Shown here: positions 8,706-20,100 of the stretch, one piece after another
How positions within the stretch are numbered: position 1 is the stretch's first letter
Layout: each line of letters starts with the position of its first letter
Source: Pseudoprevotella muciniphila
GTDB taxonomy: Bacteria; Bacteroidota; Bacteroidia; Bacteroidales; Bacteroidaceae
Length of the DNA: 64,000 nt
Direction of reading: 5' to 3'
Assembly (NCBI RefSeq): GCF_003265305.2
Contig: NZ_CP033459.1
Coordinates: 992,001 to 1,056,000 of the forward strand
Notes under the pieces: model-generated
Database searches by the model: none
Told to the model about the DNA's origin: nothing
The model's input: only the letters and a program-made list of their open reading frames with translations
Position numbers and translations under genes: made by a program

Positions 8706-10292
8706 ATGACCAACCGCCACATCCTCCCCCTGCTCACCCTCTCTGCCCTCCCCGTATCGCTCTGCGCACAGAGCCGCCCGAACATCGTGCTTTTCCTTGT
8801 GGACGATATGGGGTGGCAGGAGACATCTGTGCCATTCTGGATCGAGCGCACACCGCTCAACGACCGTTATCGCACACCAAACATGGAACGCCTCGCGCAG
8901 ATGGGGGTAAAATTCACTAATGCCTACGCCTGTGCCGTGTCGTCGCCTTCGCGTTGCTCACTAATGTCTGGCATGAACGCCGCACGCCACCGCGTAACGA
9001 ACTGGACACTCAGTTACGACAAACAGACTGACTCGAAGAGCAAGGTAATAAACGTTCCGGACTGGAACTACAACGGCATACAGCCTGCTAATGCCGACGC
9101 ACACGACAGCAAGAACGCCACACGCATCACACCGCTGCCGCAAGTACTCCACGACAATGGCTACTACACCATCCACTGCGGCAAGGCACATTTCGCTGCA
9201 GAAGGCACGGCTGGCGAAGATCCATTGCGCATGGGGTTCGATGTGAACATAGCAGGAGCGGCAAACGGGGCACCAGCGAGTTATCTTGCTGAGAACGAAT
9301 ACGGCAGCGGACCGTTCCATGTGAAAGGCCTGGAAAAATACTACGGCACAGGCGTTTTCCTAACCGAGGCACTTACTCGCGAGGCTCTCGCTGCCATGCA
9401 GAAACCCATTGCCGAAAAGCAGCCGTTCTTCCTCTACATGTCGCACTATGCCATCCACGTGCCTTACGACGCCGACCCGCGCTTTACAGGCAACTACCGG
9501 CAGGCAGATGGGCAGGGTGTGTTCGACAATCAACTGCAAGCCCATCTCAGCGAGCCGGAAATAAACCATGCAGCGCTCGTGGAAGGCATGGACAAGAGCC
9601 TGGGCGACATCCTCGACTTCCTTCAGACGCAACCGGAAGTGGCGCAAAACACCATCATCCTCTTTACGAGCGACAACGGCGGACAAGCCATCTGGCCGCG
9701 TCAGGGTCGCCGGAACATCGACCAGAACTGGCCCGCACATGCCGGAAAAGGGAGCGCATACGAGGGAGGCATACACGAACCGATGATAGCCTACGTGCCG
9801 GGGCAGACCGAGGGCGGCACAGTTAACGACAACCGCATCATCATAGAAGATTTCTACCCCACCATCCTCGACATGGCAGGCATCAAGCAGACACAGGTCA
9901 TACAGCACATCGACGGTGTGAGTTTTGCAGACCTGCTGAAAAAGCCCAGGAAGCACCGCGCACGCACTCTGATTTGGCACTATCCCAACATCTGGACCGA
10001 CGGTGTAAAAATTGAGGACGGATACGGCGCCTACTCTGCCATTATGCACGGCGACTACCACCTCATCTACTTCTGGGAAACACAGGAGTACCACCTCTTC
10101 AACATCCGCACCGACATCGGCGAACAGCACAACCTCGCTGCATCGCACCCTCGCCTTGCCCGAAAACTCGCCAAGCGCCTCACTCGCCTCCTCAAATCTT
10201 CCAATGCCCAACGCCCCACACTCAAAGCCACTGGGCAACCCGTACCGTGGCCTGACGAGGCATACAGCACCTTTCTCAACTCATTATCATAA
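8706..10292 (+). CDS. Sulfatase, serine-type (arylsulfatase family)
   Basis: Exported sulfatase of 528 residues. The N-terminal segment ending in LCAQS looks like a signal peptide. The metal-binding start NIVLFLVDDMGW and the activation motif S-S-P-S-R (Ser79 as the residue converted to formylglycine) are present, followed by CSLMSG. Further alkaline-phosphatase-fold markers are HCGKAHF and FTSDNGG. A serine at the modification site means activation would need an anaerobic radical-SAM sulfatase-maturating enzyme, which is not in this window. Likely substrates are sulfated host or plant glycans; the exact one cannot be read from the sequence. The ATG at 8706 lies just after the RhuM junction, so its original promoter may have been displaced by the insertion. 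Confidence 0.93.
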   Translation: MTNRHILPLLTLSALPVSLCAQSRPNIVLFLVDDMGWQETSVPFWIERTPLNDRYRTPNMERLAQMGVKFTNAYACAVSSPSRCSLMSGMNAARHRVTNWTLSYDKQTDSKSKVINVPDWNYNGIQPANADAHDSKNATRITPLPQVLHDNGYYTIHCGKAHFAAEGTAGEDPLRMGFDVNIAGAANGAPASYLAENEYGSGPFHVKGLEKYYGTGVFLTEALTREALAAMQKPIAEKQPFFLYMSHYAIHVPYDADPRFTGNYRQADGQGVFDNQLQAHLSEPEINHAALVEGMDKSLGDILDFLQTQPEVAQNTIILFTSDNGGQAIWPRQGRRNIDQNWPAHAGKGSAYEGGIHEPMIAYVPGQTEGGTVNDNRIIIEDFYPTILDMAGIKQTQVIQHIDGVSFADLLKKPRKHRARTLIWHYPNIWTDGVKIEDGYGAYSAIMHGDYHLIYFWETQEYHLFNIRTDIGEQHNLAASHPRLARKLAKRLTRLLKSSNAQRPTLKATGQPVPWPDEAYSTFLNSLS

Positions 10293-10381
10293 ATATTGTC
10301 CCACGCCTTCTTGATTTTCAAAAAAACACTATTTATACACTAAAAGGAAAATTGGGAAGCACTTTCTTAAATTGTTTGGTC

Positions 10382-10417
10382 TATATTGCAAAAGCCGGCA
10401 ACAGATTTTGCAATATA
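10382..10417. terminator. Perfect 12-bp dyad between convergent genes
   Basis: TATATTGCAAAA at 10382-10393 and its exact reverse complement at 10406-10417, with a 12-base loop. It sits between the converging sulfatase and TlpA-remnant genes, so a bidirectional terminator is the simplest reading. The stem is A/T-rich and lacks a clear U-tract, so an operator-like protein site is an alternative. Confidence 0.5.
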
Positions 10418-10423
10418 AATATA

Positions 10424-10627
10424 TTAACATTTTTTAACATATAAGGGAGGGAAATATATAATCATGCAGTAATTTTGTACATCCGTTATCTGCTGGTTGT
10501 TTCCTATAATCTGTCCGCTTAACACCGCAGGTTCCTTCGAATACTGAAACGCAGGCAGATGCTTTTGCGCCAGTCCCGTCATTGCGACGAGGGCGAGCAG
10601 GAGGGTGATGATGGTTTTCTTATTCAT
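10424..10627 (-). pseudogene. Truncated paralogue of the TlpA-like protein
   Basis: A 67-residue reading frame begins MNKKTIITLLLALVAMTGLAQ, almost the same signal peptide as the intact oxidoreductase just upstream (MNKKTIITILFALAALVGQAQ). It continues for about 25 residues resembling the start of Bacteroidales TlpA-family proteins, then runs into A/T-rich sequence and stops. It has no thioredoxin fold or CxxC. It starts 3 bases after the stop of the intact gene, so it is probably the stub of a second operon member lost by deletion. A short secreted peptide cannot be excluded. Confidence 0.65.
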
Positions 10628-10630
10628 CGT

Positions 10631-11923
10631 CTATTCAATATTCAGTGCTTTCTTGATGATGGGTTCCAGTTCTTCAGCATCCGTAGAGGTGGAGAGAATG
10701 GTGCCGTCACGGTCGATGAGGAACATGGCACCTCCGCCATTGCCGGCTCCGTTTTTGCGCCACACATCGTTTTCGTCGTTCAGTTCCAAGAGGCTCTGCC
10801 AAGGATATCCGTCTTTCTTCGCTGCGTTTTCCATATCCTCTCGCTTGCGTTCACGGGCAATGGCAACGACCGTGAATCCCTTATCCTTATATCGTTCATA
10901 GACGGGAATCATGGCCTTGCTGTGCCGACGGCAGGGACCACACCACGATGCCCAGAGGTCAATGAGAGCAACCTTTCCTCGGATGAGTGAGGAAATGGGA
11001 ACGATTTGACCATCGGTGTTGCGGACATTGTAGTCGATATAGGGCTTGCCAGGCTGAAAGCGAAGGGCTGTCAGGGCTGTGGTAATATGCTCGTGAATGG
11101 GATGACCTTTGTACAAATTGTATAGTTTTGATTCGTAGAGTGCGACCATTTGCTCATGGGGAGTGGCATCGAAATTATGGTATACGTTTGCAAATTTGAG
11201 CATTTCGATAGACTGCAACACGTGGTAATAAGCCCACAGCATGGGATGTTCGGCATAGTATTCTGACCGGAACGGATAGGTGAGACTATCTAAACTATTG
11301 GCACGCTGGAACAACTGCCAACCTTCATCTGTGTAACTCTCGCGTTCGTTGTCATAGTAGAAATCCATTACATGCTCAATGCTGTCAACGTATGCCTTGG
11401 GCAGACTCTCTCTGTCAAGATTCTCCGCTATTTGCATGAGTGACAGAAATTCGGGCTTGAAGTATTTTTCCTTGTGTTCTTCCAACTCGCGGTTTATCCT
11501 CTCCATTTCGTTACGGAAACGAACACCTGCAACGCTATCCATCGCTTGATGCAATCGGCCTTCGTCGCCTGTACTCTCTATCTTTGGAGACTTGTCGCCG
11601 TAGATTTCTATCCTTACCGTTCCGTTCTCCACAAGGAACCATCCATAATAATAACTTGCGGTCTCTACATACTGTTTATAGGGTATGACCTCGTACATTT
11701 CAGGAACATCCGTTTCAATGTCGCACTCGAAGCGACCATTCACGGCCTTGTGGTGCCATTCTGGTGCATCATTGACGCGCAGGTCTGTCCCCATCTTGCA
11801 GATGACGACTTCATCGCCCCATTTGTTATCAACAAACTTGCCTTCAATGTGGCATTTCACTTGTGCCTGCCCCACCAAGGCGGCAAGTGCAAACAGTATG
11901 GTGATGATGGTTTTCTTGTTCAT
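10631..11923 (-). CDS. TlpA-family thiol:disulfide oxidoreductase
   Basis: Periplasmic thioredoxin-fold protein of 430 residues. It has a signal peptide (MNKKTIITILFALAALVGQAQ), an N-terminal DUF4369-like beta domain at about residues 22-120, a helical middle part and a C-terminal AhpC/TSA-thioredoxin domain. The redox motif WCGPC is at residues 327-331. The start at 11923 is chosen because it directly begins the signal peptide; an upstream in-frame ATG at 11974 adds unrelated residues. The family keeps cysteines of exported proteins reduced or handles redox stress; the substrate is unknown. A truncated paralogue follows 3 bases downstream. Confidence 0.9.
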   Translation of the reverse strand: MNKKTIITILFALAALVGQAQVKCHIEGKFVDNKWGDEVVICKMGTDLRVNDAPEWHHKAVNGRFECDIETDVPEMYEVIPYKQYVETASYYYGWFLVENGTVRIEIYGDKSPKIESTGDEGRLHQAMDSVAGVRFRNEMERINRELEEHKEKYFKPEFLSLMQIAENLDRESLPKAYVDSIEHVMDFYYDNERESYTDEGWQLFQRANSLDSLTYPFRSEYYAEHPMLWAYYHVLQSIEMLKFANVYHNFDATPHEQMVALYESKLYNLYKGHPIHEHITTALTALRFQPGKPYIDYNVRNTDGQIVPISSLIRGKVALIDLWASWCGPCRRHSKAMIPVYERYKDKGFTVVAIARERKREDMENAAKKDGYPWQSLLELNDENDVWRKNGAGNGGGAMFLIDRDGTILSTSTDAEELEPIIKKALNIE

Positions 11924-12217
11924 ATTTCCTTGTTTTGCTTCTTCTATATTTATATATACGTAGGTTTTGCCCAAAATGTGGCGCCGATAGCGTTAAATAT
12001 CGTTAATATGTGATAAAAATGGCGCGAGTCTGATTCTGTATCCGTTCCAGAGGCATCGCCAAACGCCGTTCTCTCAAATACAAGTATCAGCCCGCGCCAA
12101 AACGCGAGCATCAACTTCTATCATCTTGAGAGTTATTTTTGGCGAAATTTCTGGAACAAGAATCAAAAAGTCAACGCTTCCTTATGTCGTTTCTATGTTA
12201 TGTTCTATCCACTCATG

Positions 12218-13018
12218 TCATTTTAAGAGGTTTCTATTATCATCATTCTCCAGCACACGCATCTGATTGATGGCTATCTGATTGAGGCGGACAAGGCGGT
12301 CGCCCTGTGGCACTCCCTCATCAATGAGAACTGCATTGATGTTCTCCATATTTGCCAGACAAATAAGTTCGTTGATGGAAGCATAGTCACGGATGTTCCC
12401 TTTCAGTTCAGGATGGGCTTCACGCCATTGCTTGGCCGTCTGTCCGAACATGGCTACATTGAGTACGTCTGCCTCTTCAGCATAGATGATGCTGGCCTGT
12501 GCTGCCGTCACCTCTTCAGGAATTAGGTTCTGCTTGATGGCATCCGTGTGAATGCGGTAGTTGATTTTAGACAGTTCACGCTTCGCCGTCCACCCAAGTT
12601 GCTTCTGCTCCTCGTCTTTCAGCCGTTGGAACTCACGTATCAGATATACCTTGAACTCTGGGCTTATCCACATGGCAAACTCAAAGGCAATGTCTTTGTG
12701 GGCGTATGTGCCGCCATAACGTCCAGCCTTCGAGATGATTCCTATGGCATTGGTTTTCTCCGTCCATTCTTTTGCACTGAGACGGAAACGATTCAGTCCG
12801 GCCTGAGATTTAATTATGTCGAATTCGGCACAATTAAAATTCGGATTCATCAACCGCTCCCATATTCCAAGGAACTCAATGGTATTGCGGTTGCGCAGCC
12901 AGTTAGAGAAGAAGAATTCACCATCTTTCGCCTTCAACATGTCTGTCAGGCTGATATAGTCATCTTCATTCTGCTTTATGACCGTTATCTGCGTATTCTG
13001 TACTGTTATCTTTGCCAT
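12218..13018 (-). CDS. KilA-N domain protein
   Basis: A 266-residue protein with an N-terminal KilA-N DNA-binding domain at about residues 1-130; the markers are YISLTDMLKAK, FFSNWLRNRNTIEFLGIWE and GRYGGTYAHKDIAFEFAMWISPEF. A helical C-terminal part of unknown role follows. KilA-N proteins are common in phages and also occur as solitary chromosomal genes in Bacteroidales; no other phage gene is nearby. The start at 13018 (MAKITVQN) is preferred over 13051 because it fits a -7 box 31 bases upstream. The role is unknown. Confidence 0.85.
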   Translation of the reverse strand: MAKITVQNTQITVIKQNEDDYISLTDMLKAKDGEFFFSNWLRNRNTIEFLGIWERLMNPNFNCAEFDIIKSQAGLNRFRLSAKEWTEKTNAIGIISKAGRYGGTYAHKDIAFEFAMWISPEFKVYLIREFQRLKDEEQKQLGWTAKRELSKINYRIHTDAIKQNLIPEEVTAAQASIIYAEEADVLNVAMFGQTAKQWREAHPELKGNIRDYASINELICLANMENINAVLIDEGVPQGDRLVRLNQIAINQMRVLENDDNRNLLK

Positions 13019-13048
13019 ATAGTCTGCCGTATTGCATACTTTGCGCTG

Positions 13049-13056
13049 CAAAGTTA
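13049..13056 (-). promoter_or_regulatory. -7 box for the KilA-N gene
   Basis: On the minus strand this reads TAACTTTG, a full match to TAnnTTTG, about 31 bases before the start codon. No good -33 element is seen at the usual spacing. Confidence 0.5.
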
Positions 13057-13667
13057 CTGAATTTTCATCAAAGTAGAGCTGGAATGACAGACTTTAACAT
13101 GGAGCTGTGCCCCATTTTCTCAAAAATGAGCGAAAATGACATACCAGACTTGGCTTTGAATCATTAACTGCCATTGAATTCCATACACTTAGAGCATCCG
13201 AGATACAACTGCGGTACAAGAACCCTATTTTTCGTTGATTTTCGTGCTATCTGCAAAGCCCTATAATGAGCAACTATTGTCAGCCAGACTTAGCAAACGG
13301 CAAAATTGCCTCAAAATCAAAAGTTGAAAAATCTTAACCGATTGTTAAATCTTGCTCACTCTTGAAGGCTGGTTTTGCTCTACAAAACTCTTAGATTTCC
13401 CATTTTTCGCTATTGCACTTTTTTGTACCTTTCAACTTTGGAGTATATTCGTTTCTGTCTGTGTTACAGATACTTATAAAGTTGTTAAACACTTCCACAT
13501 GAATTCTTCACCTATAATAACTCAAAAACCATTCAAGCCTAAATTTATAGAATACCCCATATATATATTTGAGGTTTTCCTTAAATCCAACACCTCTAAA
13601 ATTTGTCACAAAACAAACATTTTTGTTGTGTTTGTGAAAAAAATACTATAAAAACATTGAAAAAAGC
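13057..13667. other. Intergenic region without a convincing gene
   Basis: About 600 bases of A/T-rich sequence between the divergent KilA-N and C1 protease genes. A 99-residue reading frame at 13352-13651 has no recognisable homology and a composition typical of non-coding DNA, so I do not call it. The stretch probably carries upstream control sequence for the protease gene. Confidence 0.6.
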
Positions 13668-13697
13668 TTGTTTGATTGATTAAAATTTATAACTTTG
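13668..13697 (+). promoter_or_regulatory. Promoter for the C1 protease transcript
   Basis: TTG at 13668-13670, then 19 bases, then TAACTTTG at 13690-13697: a good match to the Bacteroidetes sigma-ABfr consensus. Transcription would start near 13704 and give a leader of about 410 bases before the start codon at 14114. Confidence 0.7.
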
Positions 13698-13703
13698 CAA
13701 GCG

Positions 13704-14113
13704 AATTACGAACTATTTAAATTTACAGCGCATAATATACCAACTTTTGGTGCGACCGAGGTGTAAGATGTTGGTATCCATTGACTTATATCCTTTTACG
13801 GAAATACAATCTCTAACTGCGTTTTATTTCCCGGGATTCATAAACATAAGACTTCGCTGTTATAAAAAATCAGAATATTCAGGCTGAAACGACGGTGTCT
13901 CGTTGTGAGACATAGTATTTGTGTAAATGGTCTAAAAAGACGTTTTCTGAATGTCATTTAAGAAACGATGCGATGATTGAGGCCACACAACTGAAGACAA
14001 ACTAACCAGAGAAAGGCATTATCCTACGGAGAAGCCCACCACAAACCAAGAAAAAAAGACGCTTCATGAAAGTGAGCGTAAAAACCAAATCTTTATCAAT
14101 TAACCATTTTATC
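13704..14113 (+). ncRNA. Candidate structured 5' leader of the C1 protease mRNA
   Basis: A long leader with three perfect hairpins visible by eye: ATACCAAC (13737-13744) with GTTGGTAT (13770-13777), GGAAATA (13800-13806) with TATTTCC (13825-13831), and TGTCTC (13896-13901) with GAGACA (13907-13912). No reading frame spans it. It may be a cis-regulatory RNA or contain a separate small RNA. I cannot assign it to a known family from memory. A covariance-model search would decide. Confidence 0.5.
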
Positions 14114-17100
14114 ATGAAACATTTGTCAAAATGCATACTGACAGCAATAATGCTATTGGTATGCAATCCTGCTGTCCATGCGCAGTGGGACCTTGAAGGT
14201 GTGGAAGTGGATAAAACCAAGTGGAGGGACTATACACCACAATGGAATCCCAATCCCAACCTTCTGATTCCGGGTGCGGGTGTTGACGGAAATCCTTCTG
14301 TCAAAAAAAACACCTCATCACGTAACAGAATTAAAGCGTTGCAGCAAGGCAACGAACTACCTGACCATTGGGACAATGCCAAGACCCCTTATTTCCCTCC
14401 GGTATTCAATCAGGCAGGCGGTTCGTGCGGTGTTTCTTCACGCGTAGGCTACATGCTGACGGAAGAACTCAACGCCTACAGAGGGACTAACGCATCTCTC
14501 CCCGAAAACAAATTGGCTTGTAATTTCCAGTATCCGTTCTCCTATGACAACGGTACGCCAAAGGATTACATGGCAATGTTCGTGGGCTATCCTGATGCTG
14601 TAACCTATGGCGGTTTTCCATATAGCAACATCTATGGCTACACAGATGTAATGGACTACAATGGAGGATGGATGCAGGGATATGACAAGTGGTACAAATC
14701 CATGTTCAACAGGATATGGAACACAAGCAGCCTGCCCATAGGCGTAATTGGCTACCCGGAGAACAACCCCGAGGGTTGGGGACGCGGCGGTTACGGCAAA
14801 GGCGCCTTGGCTGCGAAACGATACCTTTACAACCACAATGGCGATGAATCATACCACACGGGTGGTCTGCTTGGTCTGGGTGTAGCCTGCGGCGGTCCCA
14901 ACCTGGCAGTGCCTAAGACAACAAACAATGATGCCTTAGGCGTTACTGGCAAGAGATATTGGATAACCGGCACCAGTGTTGACCATGCCGTTACCATCTG
15001 CGGCTACGATGATCGCATTGAGTTCGACCTGGACGGCAACGGCATTGCCGGCGAGCGGTGCAATTCCGTGGGTCAGGATGAAAAAGGCGCTTGGATTATA
15101 GTAAATTCCTGGGGCGGCTGGGCGAACAACGGATTCATCTACATGCCCTATCCTCTTGCAGCGCCCAGGTGTACCAAGCACACCGAATGGCAATACACCT
15201 ATGCAAACGACGGAGTAACCAAGGTGGACAGCGTACAGAAGGTATACTACACACCAACCGAGACAAATGGTTTCACGCCTGAAATCTACAACATCCGAAA
15301 GGACTATGCACCAACGCGTACCATCAAACTGAAGATGACATACAACCAGCGAAGTGCCATAAGTCTGAGAGCGGGAATTTCACGCAACCTGAATGCCACA
15401 GAACCGGAAAAGACCATCACTTTCCACCATTTCAACTATCAAGGTAACGGATGGAACGGCGATGACCCGATGATGCCTATGTTGGGACAATGGGCAGACG
15501 GCAAGTTACATTACGAACCAATGGAGTTCGGATATGACCTGACAGACCTGACGGAAGGCTACGACAGAAGCCAACCGCTTAAGTATTTCTTCATCGTTCA
15601 GAGCAACAACACTGCCGTTGGCACGGGTGGCATCCACGAGGCATCGATTGTCGACTACGATGTCAGCACAGAGGGGTTGGAAACGCCATTCCAAATTACG
15701 GGCGACAGCGTTTCCATTGCAAATAAGGGCGGACGCACCGTCATCAGCACAATTGTTTATGGAGAGGCATTGCTCCCACCAACAAGCCCCAAAATTGAGA
15801 GTACGACATTCACTTGGCAGGCGCCTCAAGGAACGATATACACTCCCTCATCCTATATTGTTTACAAGGATGGCAACATTATTGGAAGAGTTGACGGCAG
15901 CACGACACACTATAACATTGGAAACACACAAGGCAGTTACAGTGTAAAGGCAGCATACAACATCAACGGAAATGAACGCACTTCCATGATAACAGCCGCC
16001 ATTCACACCACAATGCCTCTAACGCAAAAGTATATTAGCCACATAGGCAGCCCCATTTCCTCACTTAACGAGTTGACCGACGGAATGTATGTCATACTGT
16101 ATAATACAGGCCGCAACCGCTATATCGTGGACAATGGTTCCCAACAATACAAACATGCAAACAGGTCGCCGCAGACCATGAATCCTGACGACTGCAAATT
16201 TGTTTTCAAGATTTCCAAATCGGGCAATAATTACCGTTTCACCTCTTCAAACGGCAGCATTCCCGCATTCACGAGCAACAACACTGCCATCAATGTCAGT
16301 CAGACAGCGGCAAACTTCACGCTTTCGGTTGCAGACCAAGCACAAAAGGCGTTCTTGATTAAGAATGGCAGTTATTACCTTAACGGCGTGGATAGCCATC
16401 CAGTAACATGGCATTCCGGCGACGCAAACTCCCGCTTCCACATCATCCCCGTCAGCTACAGCACGGCGGGCATTGAGAGTGTGGGTGACTATACTTCTTC
16501 CACCATCGGTAACCTGTTTGACGGACAGATTGTGGCACTCTACAACAATGGCCGTAAATACTACATGACAGACGAAGGCAACCAGTATCGCTCAACCACG
16601 ACTGCACTTACGGCTTCAACACCTAATGCAGAAAAGTACCTGTTCCGCTTAGGGCGCAATGCAGATGGCACAGTTTCGCTGACCTCTCAAAACGGTGCCG
16701 TTCCGGTTCTGCCGTTTAACGTACCATTTGCTCCCAGTAATGAGGCAGACAACTTCACTCTGACATCTGCAGGAAGCGGTTTGTTCTATCTGCAGAGTTC
16801 GACTGCCGTACCTTCTGCAGGAGGTGCCATGGAGCGCCAATTCCTTGATGGTAACGGCACGTTGCCCGTAGGATGGAACACATCGAGCAGTGCAAATGCC
16901 AAATACCGCATCTATCCGGTTAACATGAATACGTCCGCTCCCAATGTGAGCATTGCAACGACTACCGATGTCCGTGCAGGAGTGCCTGCCAAGATCTATC
17001 TTACCGGTGAAAACGACCTGGTGTCGTGCAAATGGGTAATAGAAGGCAACACCTATAATATAATGGAACCTGTCGTTACGTTTACATCTTCCGGCAACAA

Positions 17101-20100
17101 AACCATACAATGCACGGCTGTAAACATGAAAGGAAAGTCCACAACACTGAGCCGTACTATCAACGTGCAAGCGGCTCCTGCCCTTACGGCTGACTTCCAG
17201 CCAAGCCGCACCTCCACAGTGGGTGGAACCCGCATCACTCTGAAGGCTGCCAACCTGTTGCCCAACTGTACATACAGTTGGAACATTCCCAACGCAGATG
17301 TGGAAATGCCAGAAGCGCGAAACACAACCGTTTCATTCCTTAAGGTGGGACAAAATCCCGTAACTTTGACGGTAACTGCACCTGACGGCAGAAGCGTAAG
17401 TGTCACGAAACAAATCACAGTGTCACTTGCTCCTCCAAAACCTGACTTTGAGCTGTCTCAAAGCGTCATTCTCAAAGGACAAAGCGTAACACTTCAAGAC
17501 AAGTCTCTCTACAATCCAACCGACTGGTCATGGACCATAATTGCCGGAAACGGAAGTGTCTACCAGTCCAACGAGCAAAACCCTGTCTTCACACCTGAAG
17601 CAGGTAAATACGAAGTGCGCCAGACAGTTATCAACTCTGAAGGCGACGCAACATTGGTGCGTAAGTTGGCACTGCAGGTATGCAACGCTCCTTCATATAA
17701 CGGACTGATGTTCTCCGGCGGCAACAACCGCGTTACCACATCCCTGCCCAACGGTATCTCAAACGAATGGACCATTGACTTCTGGCTGAAGCCTACATCG
17801 TTCCAGTCTGAGAGTTTCGGCATTTCAGGATCGGGAAATCTCAAACTTGTATCAGACCAGTTTGGAACCGTTTCACTCAAATTAGGCAATAATATTTTGG
17901 CAAAGTCCAACACAGGATATTACATACAAGATCAATGGCACCACTATGCTATCAGTTACCTGAACGGCAAGCTTTACTTTAACCGCGATGGTTCCGCCGT
18001 GCATGAAACCAACTGCTCTCAATCCGATTTCAGCGGTTTATTCAACACGCTGCAGATAGGAGGAAGCGATGCTCCTTGCTTCGGCATGTTTGATGAGTTC
18101 CGTGTTTGGAGTACGGCTCTGCCTGCTGCCAAGCTGAAAGAATATGCCGTTGCACCCATCTCAGACATTCCTTCAGCACAGGATCAGCACGGGCTGATGC
18201 TCTACTATCAGTTCAACCAAAACAGCGGCAACTGTACCGATGCCACATCCAATGGCAACACAGGAACGCGTCTTGGCTTCGGTCCTGACGGTGATGCCTG
18301 GAGCGAGTCAGCGGGTGTATTCGCCTTGAATTTTAAGCGTGGCGTCTTTGTTCCTCAAGGAGGACAGCTTAACCAGACACTCTACAGCGTTGCAGACAAG
18401 AGCGACGAGGAACTGGTTGCAGAACACAGACCTGCCACTAATGCCAATGACGGTGTACCAGGCTCACTTTGGCACAGCACCTACAAGGACTATCAGGCAT
18501 CCTATCCGCACAGTGTTACTTACGACCGCTCACAAACTGACGAGATTTATTCCATCAAACTATTTGTGGATCGTGCAAACGACACCCGTTACGTACCTAC
18601 CATGATTAGCGTTTATGAAAGTGACGACGCTCTCTCATGGACGGCTTTGTCAAAGAACACCCACCTGATTTTCAATGACAAGTTGGCAGGTATACAACTC
18701 AATAATCCAGCCACGAAGCGTTTCCTCAAGGTTGAATTCCCAACCGGCGGTACGTTCCTGGCATTGAACGAGATATATTTCTACGGACAGGACGGTCAGG
18801 TAATCGACAACCTCCCACTACCTGAGAATACGGAGGGACACACCGTGACATGGCGCATATACGACGAGACAGGAACAAAACTGTGGAAACTCTATCGGCA
18901 GCAAAACGTGCCAAACGGCACACTGCTCAATGCAGTACCAGATGAAATACACATCAACGGCTGCAACTACAGCCCTGTTTCAGTTGTTGTGAACAGAGAC
19001 GAGGTCATTGATGTGCAAACCACTTGGAACCATTTCAGATTCAGCACTCCCAATGACACGACTTACTACAAGTTGCAACTCAACGGCAAGTATGCGAAAT
19101 GGACTGCAGAAAACGGACAAATCGCACTCGTCGGGAACGCTTCGCAGGCAAACGACGCCTCGGCTCAATGGGCATTCTTCGGTAATCCTTATTCCGGTGT
19201 CCTTGTAACGAATGCTGCGGCTGGCGGCAAGTACCTAACCGGTAATGTTGCAAACAACGGCAAGGCATCTGTTGCCGAAGGCGGTACACGTTTCAATGTC
19301 TTCGCTTCAAATCATTCAAGCGGCGGATTCGTCCTCCAGGTTGAGAAGGACGTGGCTTACCTGAACGATTTTGCCAATGGCGGCATCCTTTCCACATGGA
19401 GAGACAATAATGCCATTTCCGGTTTCGGCTCTTCGTTTAAGGCTAACGAAGTGGCAGGCACAGGAAACACCGTGACCTGGCAGATATATGACCAGACTGG
19501 TACAACCTTATGGCACACTTACCGTGAGCGTGGTGTTGCCAACGGCAACGTGAAATCAGAATTGCCAGCTGCGTTGCGTCTCAACTACTGCGAATACGAT
19601 TTCACACCGACAACCGTAAACGGCAACACGACGATTGCAGTTCGGGCATCGTGGAATCATTTCCAAATCAGCACGCCGCAAGACACGACCTACTACAACA
19701 TCAAGCTAAGAGGTCGCTACATGAAGTATGATGCTGAAACGAACAAGATTGTTCTAGAGGATGAACTTGGCAATAATGCATCACCTGCTTCAAAGTGGGC
19801 ACTCTTCGGTAACCCCTACTCCGGATTCCTTGTTACGAATGCTGCTTCGCACAGTCTCTACATACAGGGACAGACACAGAATGCCGCTCATGCTTCCATG
19901 AACCTCACAGGAACACGTTTCCTTTCAGGTCCTTCCGGATATAGCGGAGGTGGATTCTTGCTGCAAGTGGGCGACAACACGGCTTATCTGAATGACTTCG
20001 CCGGAAACGGCATACTGGCCACTTGGGCTGACGCGCGTGCAACGTCTGGTTATGGTTCGGCATTCCAGCCCACAGACCCGGGAGACTTCTCAGGACAAGT

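Noticed and set aside
12218-13018. Prophage, based on the KilA-N protein and the RhuM fragment
   Set aside because: No structural, packaging, integrase or lysis genes are near; both genes also occur singly in Bacteroidales chromosomes.
13352-13651. A 99-codon frame in the region before the C1 protease
   Set aside because: A/T-driven composition, no homology and no promoter at a sensible distance; it ends just before the protease promoter.
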